Source: Baia soyae
Lineage (GTDB): Bacteria > Bacillota > Bacilli > Thermoactinomycetales > Thermoactinomycetaceae
Reading direction: 5' to 3'
NCBI RefSeq assembly: GCF_004341445.1
Contig: NZ_SLXV01000006.1
Span: forward strand, 43,867-107,866
Length of the DNA stretch: 64,000 bases
The notes beneath the pieces are model-generated. The model did no database searches, was not told the DNA's origin, and was given only the letters and a program-made list of their open reading frames with translations. This document shows positions 57,512 through 64,000 of the stretch, in pieces. Position numbers and translations under genes: made by a program. Numbering within the stretch: the first letter of the stretch is position 1; every line of letters starts with the position of its first letter.

Positions 57512-58417
57512 TTACTCCAGATTTTGCACCTGTTCTTTCATTTTTTCCAAGATACTCTTACAATCTACCACCCAAAATGCAATTTGTGCATGATTTGATT
57601 TAGAACCAATCGTATTCATCTCTCGATTCATCTCCTGAATCAAGAAATCAAGCCTTCTCCCAATCGGTTCATCCCGTTCAAACGAACTCCGAAACTGCTC
57701 ACTATGGCTGACAAGTCTCGTAATCTCTTCCGTAATATCCGTACGTTCTGCGAAGATGGCCACCTCTGTCAGCAAACGTTCCTCTAAATCTTCCATATTC
57801 GCACCTAACTCGAGTAAGCGATTTTGCAACCGTTCACGGTAGTGTTCAGTAGCTTGCGGGGCCACCTCTGATATCTTCCCTACCGTCTCTTCGAGAGATG
57901 TTAACATCGTGAGCAGGTCCCGCTCTAAAGCCTGTCCCTCTAGCATCCGCATCTCTTGCAATTTAGTTAAGGCTTGCTGAATCGACTCCCGGATCCATTC
58001 TCCATACTCACCCCAATCCCGCTTCGTCTCCTCCATCTTCCACAGTTCTTGCTTCTTCCATACATCTTGAATCGTCAAAGAGCCCGTTACAATCCCCTCA
58101 TCACATAACGTTTGACTAATCGCCAAGTAGGATTTTAGTAGCTCTTCATCCAACACAACCTGCTTTCCTGACTCCCCTTCTTCCTTTATATAGATCGCTA
58201 ACTCCACACGCCCCCGGCGAACCGACTCACGCACCTGCTTGCGAATCCACTCCTCCTGCTCCGCAAATCCTTGAGGCAAACGAAGAATCAAATCCAAAAA
58301 ACGATGATTTACCGTACGAATCTCCGTGATAATCTGCATCTCAGACGCACTTACTTCTCCACGTCCAAAGCCAGTCATACTTGCTGTATAGGTTTGATTT
58401 GATTGTATAGGTTCCAT
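57512..58417 (-). CDS. yicC: YicC family endoribonuclease-like protein
   Basis: YicC/YloC protein; E. coli YicC and Bacillus YloC act as endoribonucleases. The ~301-aa protein has ASMTGFGRGEVS, VNHRFLDLILRLP and the C-terminal signature GRRLDFLIQEMNREMNTIGSKS in two parts. ATG 58417 has only a weak GAGAT site; ATG 58378 (MTGFGRG) could also serve. It precedes remA, as in Bacillus. Confidence 0.88.
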   Translation of the reverse strand: MEPIQSNQTYTASMTGFGRGEVSASEMQIITEIRTVNHRFLDLILRLPQGFAEQEEWIRKQVRESVRRGRVELAIYIKEEGESGKQVVLDEELLKSYLAISQTLCDEGIVTGSLTIQDVWKKQELWKMEETKRDWGEYGEWIRESIQQALTKLQEMRMLEGQALERDLLTMLTSLEETVGKISEVAPQATEHYRERLQNRLLELGANMEDLEERLLTEVAIFAERTDITEEITRLVSHSEQFRSSFERDEPIGRRLDFLIQEMNREMNTIGSKSNHAQIAFWVVDCKSILEKMKEQVQNLE

Positions 58418-58558
58418 ATCTCTATTGTGACAAAAAAAATAGCCTCTGTGCAACGGGGGATCTATTTTGCGTCTATATAATCCACTCAACGCGATTTTTG
58501 TTTTCCAATATGTTATGATAACCCAAGATATTTTGGACTGACAGAAAGGATTGCTTCT

Positions 58559-59698
58559 ATGGAATTAAAACCTAGATTTCGTGGCTTTATTTGTACAAAT
58601 GCTCATCCGGAGGGATGCAAGCAACAAGTCAAAGAACAGATTAATTTTATTCAAAAACAACCTACTTTAACCAATGGACCTAAGAATGTGCTTGTGATTG
58701 GGGCTTCGAAGGGTTTTGGGTTGTCGGCGCGGATTGTGTCTGCTTTTGGAGCAGGGGCAAGTACGATTGGCGTTTTCTCGGGTGGACAAGGAACTCCTAA
58801 ACGAGGTGCATCAGCTGGTTGGTATAACTCGATGGCGTTTGAAGAGTTCGCTCATGAAGCAGGGCTCTATGCCAAGCATGTAAATGGAGATGCTTTTTCT
58901 AATGAAATAAAGGAAGAAACGATTCAGCTGATTAAGCAGGATTTAGGCAAGATTGACTTAGTCATCTATAGCCTCGCTACTGCAAAGCGGACCGATCCGC
59001 AAACGGGAGAGGCCTATTACTCTGTCTTAAAACCAATTGGAGCACCGTATCAAAATAAGACGGTACATTTCCACACAGGAGAAGTAACTCAGGTGGAGCT
59101 ACTGCCAGCAACCGAGGAAGAAATTGCGGATACGGTAAAAGTGATGGGCGGAGAAGATTGGAGTGCTTGGATGCTTGCGCTAAAAGAGGCCGATGTTCTA
59201 AGCGAAGGTGTGAAAACAATCGCTTTCTCCTATATCGGTCCGGAGATGACCCATCCGATTTATCGCAATGGAACGATCGGACGTGCGAAGGATCATCTGG
59301 AAGCAACGGCTCATGAATTAAGTAAGGAGCTTGCATCTGTAAATGGACAAGCAATCGTAACGGTATGTAAAGGACTGGTTACCCAATCAAGTACCGCCAT
59401 TCCTGTTATCCCACTCTACATATCTGCTTTGTACAAAGTAATGAAGGAAAAAGGGATTCATGAAGGTTGCATCGAGCAAATGAGCCGTCTCTATCACGAT
59501 TTTCTCTACTCCAATCAGCCACTTCAGCTCGATGAGGAAGGACGAATCCGTATCGATGATTGGGAGATGCGCGCGCACGTCCAGCAGGAGGTTTCCGAGA
59601 TTTTAGAGAAGGTGAATTCGGAAAATGTATACGAGCTCACAGACCTAAAAGGATTCCGAGAAGACTTCTTCCATCTATTTGGCTTTGAGGCTGATTGA
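58559..59698 (+). CDS. fabV: Trans-2-enoyl-ACP/CoA reductase FabV
   Basis: NADH-dependent enoyl reductase of the FabV/TER family, last step of the fatty acid elongation cycle. The 379-aa protein has FICTNAHPEGC at the N-terminus, the NAD loop VIGASKGFGLSARI and the family catalytic Tyr-X8-Lys in IYRNGTIGRAK. AAAGGA precedes ATG 58559. It stands alone on the plus strand next to the minus-strand yicC. FabI or FabL is the usual enzyme in Bacillales, so its presence is notable. Confidence 0.93.
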   Translation: MELKPRFRGFICTNAHPEGCKQQVKEQINFIQKQPTLTNGPKNVLVIGASKGFGLSARIVSAFGAGASTIGVFSGGQGTPKRGASAGWYNSMAFEEFAHEAGLYAKHVNGDAFSNEIKEETIQLIKQDLGKIDLVIYSLATAKRTDPQTGEAYYSVLKPIGAPYQNKTVHFHTGEVTQVELLPATEEEIADTVKVMGGEDWSAWMLALKEADVLSEGVKTIAFSYIGPEMTHPIYRNGTIGRAKDHLEATAHELSKELASVNGQAIVTVCKGLVTQSSTAIPVIPLYISALYKVMKEKGIHEGCIEQMSRLYHDFLYSNQPLQLDEEGRIRIDDWEMRAHVQQEVSEILEKVNSENVYELTDLKGFREDFFHLFGFEAD

Positions 59699-59821
59699 GG
59701 AAGATTGACGGACAACAACCTTCTTTTCTTTTCAAATTTGACATCTTCGTACATATCCAGAATATACTTAACCTGCTAAAATAAACATCATGTACTTTTC
59801 GCACAAAGGAAGTATGAATCT

Positions 59822-61429
59822 ATGTCAAATAAGTTAGTCAAAGGAACACTGATCCTAAGTGTATTAACTCTTTTTACAAAAATTATCGGGAGCCTGTTTT
59901 GGGCTCCGTTTCAAAATATCGCAGGTGACCATACAGTAGGAATTTACCGAATCTCTTTCCCGTTCTACTCTATTCTTTTAATGATCGCCACGGCTGGGAT
60001 TCCGATCACGGTTTCAAAGTTTGTGGCAGAGCACCTCTCTCACGATGATTATCCGGGTGCACGACGAATTTTGCGAGTTGCCTCTATCATCTTAAGCCTG
60101 ACGGGGATTCTTTCATTTTGCATCTTATTTTTTGGAGCAGAGTATATCTCGAAGGTGATACTCGAAAACTCGGCCGCAACCCCTTCTATGAAAGTATTGG
60201 CATGTGCGATTCTGTTTGTCCCGATCATGGGTGCATACCGTGGATTTTTTCAAGGACAACAGCAAATGGTGCCAACTGGAATCTCCCAACTGATCGAGCA
60301 GATTGTGCGGGTGGGAGTGCTCATTGGGCTAACGTACTGGATGGTTCAAAAAGGCATGAGCCAAGAGCTCGTAGCAGCTGGGGCAACGGCTGGGGCCTTA
60401 TTTGGCGCGATTGCGGGTTTAATCGTCATGCTCTGGTACAATCGCCGAGACAAAAAAGAACAACTTTATAAAAAATGGAATCCTCCCTTACGTCGTCCTG
60501 AATCATTTGGAAGATTATCGAAGAAAATTATCGCCTATGCGATCCCGATCTCGTTAGCAACACTTGTGCTTCCTTTAATCGGACTCATTGATTCCTTTAC
60601 CGTACCTCAGTTACTAAGGAACTCAGGATTATCGGTTGAAAAAGCCACGGAATTATTCGGCATCTACGGCCGGGGAGAGCCATTTGTTAATGTGATCTCG
60701 GTTTTCTCTAGCTCGCTTACTCTCGCCCTGATTCCGGCGATTGCGGCGCATATGTCTCGTGAAGAATACGAAGCGGTGGAGCATAAGATTTCGCAATCTT
60801 GGCTGATGACACTTGTGATTAGCTTACCGGCAAGTCTTGCATTAGCCATGTTAGTGGAGCCACTTAACATAGCCATGTACAAAAATAATAACGGAGGAGA
60901 CACGTTAGCAATCCTTGCGTTCTCTGCCATCTTCAGTACATTAGCGGTTACTTGCTCGGGGATTTTGCAAGGATTAGGATTTAATAAACTCCCTGTCCGT
61001 CATCTATTAATCGGCGCTGTTGTGAAAGTCATAGGAAACTTCTTGTTTATCCCTACTATGGGAATTCGAGGTTCCGCACTGGCCATGGTACTCGCTTATG
61101 TAGTCGTTTGTTCGCTCAATCTATGGCAAGTAGTACGAATCACAGGCATTCGTTTCCGCTTTGGTGCTTATGTCTTAAAACCATTACTTAGCACTGGAAT
61201 TATGTTAGCTATCCTCTATCTCTTCTATAAATCCATGCTCTTCCTAGTTACAGAACCAAGTCGTCTCTTTTATATCTTTATCAGCTTGGCTATGGTATTG
61301 ATTGGATCGTTTGTCTATTTATTTGCCTTGATCATCACTCGAACTCTTACAGAGAAAGAGCTTCAGATGATCCCGATGGGGAGAAAAATCATTGCGCTCT
61401 TCACTCGTCTACGAATTTTACCACGATAA
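59822..61429 (+). CDS. MurJ/SpoVB-type lipid flippase (MATE/MOP superfamily)
   Basis: A 535-aa polytopic protein with about 14 membrane segments, of the polysaccharide-exporter branch that includes Bacillus MurJ (YtgP), SpoVB and YkvU. N-terminal LVKGTLILSVLTLFTKIIGSLF and PIMGAYRGFFQGQQQMVPTGISQ are characteristic. Likely role: lipid II translocation in growth or spore cortex synthesis; I cannot separate those. ATG 59822, with AAAGGA 11 nt upstream. Confidence 0.88.
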   Translation: MSNKLVKGTLILSVLTLFTKIIGSLFWAPFQNIAGDHTVGIYRISFPFYSILLMIATAGIPITVSKFVAEHLSHDDYPGARRILRVASIILSLTGILSFCILFFGAEYISKVILENSAATPSMKVLACAILFVPIMGAYRGFFQGQQQMVPTGISQLIEQIVRVGVLIGLTYWMVQKGMSQELVAAGATAGALFGAIAGLIVMLWYNRRDKKEQLYKKWNPPLRRPESFGRLSKKIIAYAIPISLATLVLPLIGLIDSFTVPQLLRNSGLSVEKATELFGIYGRGEPFVNVISVFSSSLTLALIPAIAAHMSREEYEAVEHKISQSWLMTLVISLPASLALAMLVEPLNIAMYKNNNGGDTLAILAFSAIFSTLAVTCSGILQGLGFNKLPVRHLLIGAVVKVIGNFLFIPTMGIRGSALAMVLAYVVVCSLNLWQVVRITGIRFRFGAYVLKPLLSTGIMLAILYLFYKSMLFLVTEPSRLFYIFISLAMVLIGSFVYLFALIITRTLTEKELQMIPMGRKIIALFTRLRILPR

Positions 61430-61437
61430 TAGAACGG

Positions 61438-61481
61438 AAAAATGCTAGAAAGGACAGAAATCGTTCTTGCTAGCATTTTTT
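61438..61481 (+). terminator. Terminator after the flippase gene
   Basis: AAATGCTAG-AAAG...CTTG-CTAGCATTTTTT hairpin following the stop at 61429; the CTAGCATTTTTT half gives the T tract. Confidence 0.85.
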
Positions 61482-61600
61482 ATTTGTAAATAAAATTTAT
61501 AATTTACTAATAAAAAAGAAGGATTTGAATGTTAGTTATAGTATTATATATCTATGACTTGAATCATGGGTCAATATTCACACCTTTGGGAGGGCAATTC

Positions 61601-63778
61601 ATGAAGAGAAAATGGCGTATTCCTGCGTCTATGCTTCTAAGTGGAGCATTAGTATTATCCAGTGTATCAAGTGTATTGGCAAACGATCCAAACACGGATG
61701 CCAAAATTTCTACCCCAGCTACCTCAGGCTACTACTTTGTAGAGCTAGCAGATGAGCCAGTAGCTACATACGACGGAGGCGTTAAAGGCTTTGCTGCCAC
61801 GCAACCAGCTCCTGACAAGGTGTTAAACACAAAATCTTCCGATGTAAAGAATTATCAGTCTTATCTAACGAAGAAGCGCGATTCTGTAAAGAAATACATC
61901 AAGGAGAAGACCAATTCGAAAGTCGTTTCCGAGTTCAGTACCACTTTCAATGGCTTCTCGGTAAAAGCTTCTAGCACAGATGTTAAAACGCTTGAAAATG
62001 CACCAGGCGTTAAGCGCGTTGTGCAAAGTAAGCAATACCGCCCGACCATGAATAAGTCGCTCGAACTGATAAATACTCTTCCTGCATGGAAGTCTGGATA
62101 TAAAGGTGAAGGCGTAAAAGTAGCCGTAATCGATTCTGGAATCGATCAGAACCATCCATTCTTTAAAGATTCATCTCTTAAAATGCCAGAAGGATTCCCA
62201 AAAGTACAAGCTGACTTAAGCGGAATTGGCTCGATGGATGAATGGTTAAAATATACGAGCAATAAAGTAATCGTAGCAAAGGTATACCATCCAGAAGCGG
62301 TAAACTACCAAGCAGATGGAAAAGGGATTCGTACACCAGAAGCAATTGGTTCTCATGGATCTCACGTTGCAGGTACGATTGCCGGAGTTGAAGGATATAA
62401 GGATCCATCTGGTGTAGCTAAAACTCCATTAAGCGGCGTTGCACCAAAAGCATATTTAGGAAACTATAATGTATTCCCTTGCGACGACTGTAACGCAGAC
62501 AGCACCTTTATCGCAAAAGCAGTAGAAGATGCTGTAAATGATGGCATGGATGTAGCAAACCTAAGCTTAGGTGGCCCTGCTACTACTGGCTTTGACCTAC
62601 TTGTAGAAGTAGTGAACGCTGCTTCTCGTGCTGGCATGACAACCGTTATCTCCGCTGGTAATAACGGTCCTGGTGCACAAACCATCGGCTCCCCTGGGAT
62701 TGCATCGGATGTTATTACAGTAGCGGCTGTGAGCAATAGCCATTTCTTCGGAAAAGCAATCCAAGCAACTGTACAAGGTCAAACTAAAACACTTCCAGTC
62801 GGATCTGCTTCTCCAGGTGGAATCGTTGAAAAAGAAGTGACAGCTTCCCTTCTACCTGTAAAAGATGCTTCTAATAATCTCGATCTTGCTTGTGACCCAC
62901 TCACAACAGACTTAACTGGGAAGATTGCCGTTGTGAAACGTGGTACATGCTCCTTTACCCAAAAAGCAACTAATGCGCAAGCAAAAGGAGCTGTTGGGGT
63001 ACTAATCGTAAACAACCAATCAGGTGCTCCTACCTCCCCGTCCGTTGAAACAAGCGTAACGGTACCAGTTGCGATGGTTTCTGATATGGATGGAGCATGG
63101 CTCACAAGTGGAGAAGGATCTGTGAAGTTCACTCCAGGTGCTGACACCGAATTCTTCACTCCAGATTCACTACAAATCGCAGGATTCTCTTCTCGTGGTC
63201 CAACGATTAACTACACCTTGAAGCCGGATGTAGCAGCAGTTGGCGTAAACGTTTACTCCAGTGTTGTGGGTGGCGGATTAGCAGCTTACAATGGTACTTC
63301 CATGTCTGCGCCTCACGTTACGGGTGCATCTGCTCTCTTGACTCAAGCTCATCCTGACTGGACTCCACAAGACATCAAGTCAGCATTTATGGGCACAGCT
63401 ATTAATCCAAAGAGCGCGGCTCTTCCAGTCGAAGTGGGTGCTGGTGTAATCAACGTAGGAAAAGCGCTAAATCCAGTCTTGATGGCAAATCCAGCAAGCT
63501 TAAGCTTTGGAAAACTATCCAAGACAGGCGATCAAGTGAAACTCCAAGTTACGTTGAAAAACCCAACCTCCAAGCGTCAAGTGTACCAAATCAAAGGAAA
63601 TTCTCTAGTGAAATCGGATAAAACCTTACTTACCCTTGCCAAAGGAAAATCCACTACATTTAATGTAACGGTAAATCCGAAGAAGAAAGACGATGGCGAC
63701 TATCAAGGTTATATCACGATCGTGAATGAGAAAAACGAACCAATCCGCATCCCATTCTATTACTATGTAGGTGCATAA
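61601..63778 (+). CDS. Vpr-like secreted subtilase with PA domain
   Basis: Large extracellular S8 protease, 725 aa. Signal peptide at residues ~1-28; I9 propeptide (~45-135); catalytic Asp in VAVIDSGIDQNHPFF (~170), His in GSHGSHVAGTIAG (~255), PA domain insert (~400-505) with LACDPL...KRGTCSFTQKA, Ser in GTSMSAPHVTGASALL (~570), and a C-terminal Fn3-like beta domain. An extra CDDC pair (FPCDDCNADS) precedes the catalytic Ser domain. GGGAGGG lies before ATG 61601; an upstream frame extension to 61529 is rejected because it hides the signal peptide. Confidence 0.94.
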   Translation: MKRKWRIPASMLLSGALVLSSVSSVLANDPNTDAKISTPATSGYYFVELADEPVATYDGGVKGFAATQPAPDKVLNTKSSDVKNYQSYLTKKRDSVKKYIKEKTNSKVVSEFSTTFNGFSVKASSTDVKTLENAPGVKRVVQSKQYRPTMNKSLELINTLPAWKSGYKGEGVKVAVIDSGIDQNHPFFKDSSLKMPEGFPKVQADLSGIGSMDEWLKYTSNKVIVAKVYHPEAVNYQADGKGIRTPEAIGSHGSHVAGTIAGVEGYKDPSGVAKTPLSGVAPKAYLGNYNVFPCDDCNADSTFIAKAVEDAVNDGMDVANLSLGGPATTGFDLLVEVVNAASRAGMTTVISAGNNGPGAQTIGSPGIASDVITVAAVSNSHFFGKAIQATVQGQTKTLPVGSASPGGIVEKEVTASLLPVKDASNNLDLACDPLTTDLTGKIAVVKRGTCSFTQKATNAQAKGAVGVLIVNNQSGAPTSPSVETSVTVPVAMVSDMDGAWLTSGEGSVKFTPGADTEFFTPDSLQIAGFSSRGPTINYTLKPDVAAVGVNVYSSVVGGGLAAYNGTSMSAPHVTGASALLTQAHPDWTPQDIKSAFMGTAINPKSAALPVEVGAGVINVGKALNPVLMANPASLSFGKLSKTGDQVKLQVTLKNPTSKRQVYQIKGNSLVKSDKTLLTLAKGKSTTFNVTVNPKKKDDGDYQGYITIVNEKNEPIRIPFYYYVGA

Positions 63779-63817
63779 ATCACAACATGATGATAGCAAA
63801 AAGCCTGCTTCTTCACG

Positions 63818-64000
63818 TGAACTGCACCCCAATTGTTGGACACGAAATTAAAACCCAACAGTTGGAGGTGCTTTTTCTATGGCTAAATATTCATTAGAAA
63901 CAAAATTGAAAGCTGTAGAAGCCTATCTCGACGGCGTCGAGTCGTATCAAACCGTTGCTCAACGGTATCAAGTAGGAGAAATGGATGTAGTGAAATGGGT
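63818..64000 (+). mobile_element. Left end of an IS3-family-like insertion sequence (cut by window edge)
   Basis: From about 63818 the sequence TGAACTGCACCCCAATTGTT resembles the terminal inverted repeat of IS150-type elements and is followed by a transposase-like frame. It lies 40 nt after the subtilase stop and lacks a right end in this window. Confidence 0.7.
63879..64000 (+). CDS. Transposase OrfA, helix-turn-helix part (partial)
   Basis: The first 40 codons, MAKYSLETKLKAVEAYLDGV then ESYQTVAQRYQVGEMDVVKW, form the N-terminal helix-turn-helix of IS3/IS150-type OrfA proteins. ATG 63879 has GGAGGTG 8 nt upstream. The remainder and OrfB lie beyond the right edge. Confidence 0.8.
   Translation, partial: MAKYSLETKLKAVEAYLDGVESYQTVAQRYQVGEMDVVKW

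Overview
This 64 kb window is core chromosome of an endospore-forming member of the Bacillales. The evidence is spo0A, spoIVB, spoVM, a GerA/GerB/GerC germination operon, remA, Bacillus-type gene order and strong AGGAGG-type ribosome binding sites. Base composition is moderate. Gene order, tandem PknB-like kinases and secreted subtilases would fit a Thermoactinomycetaceae-like lineage, but that placement is inference.

Layout. 1-3.9 kb: thiamine operon (thiC, tenI, thiO, thiS running off the left edge) behind a TPP riboswitch with its own terminator. 4-20.4 kb: one long minus-strand run, accB-accC-asp23-nusB-folD-[~695 nt non-coding]-xseA-xseB-ispA-dxs-tlyA-(membrane protein)-nadK-argR-recN-spoIVB-spo0A. 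The gap between folD and xseA folds into an elaborate RNA and is my best candidate for an OLE-type large non-coding RNA. The small two-TM basic protein of the same operon is a possible OapA-like partner. spoIVB has no stop codon and reads in frame into spo0A. 20.6-30.5 kb: pepF, a small membrane protein, then recG-sdaAA-sdaAB-degV-fakA-yloU, rpmB on the other strand, and a 26-codon spoVM gene. 30.6-38.3 kb: thiN-rpe-rsgA, two tandem PknB-type kinases, prpC and rlmN. One kinase has lost its PASTA domains and carries a footprint of the prpC 3' end. 38.4-42.4 kb: ger operon. 42.6-49.5 kb: a subtilase, a cobalamin/siderophore-binding-like protein, ddl-murF-alr and a DUF4309 secreted protein. 49.7-58.4 kb: remA-gmk-rpoZ-coaBC-priA-def-fmt-rsmB with yicC upstream. 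58.5-64 kb: plus-strand fabV, a MurJ/SpoVB-type flippase, a large Vpr-like subtilase and the left end of an IS3-type element cut by the window edge.

The genes are mostly housekeeping: cofactors (thiamine, folate, NADP, CoA), isoprenoids, fatty acids, cell wall, translation and DNA repair. Sporulation and germination genes are interleaved among them. Several intrinsic terminators lie inside the long operons, so the clusters are probably transcribed as overlapping sub-units. No rRNA, tRNA, CRISPR array or prophage was seen.
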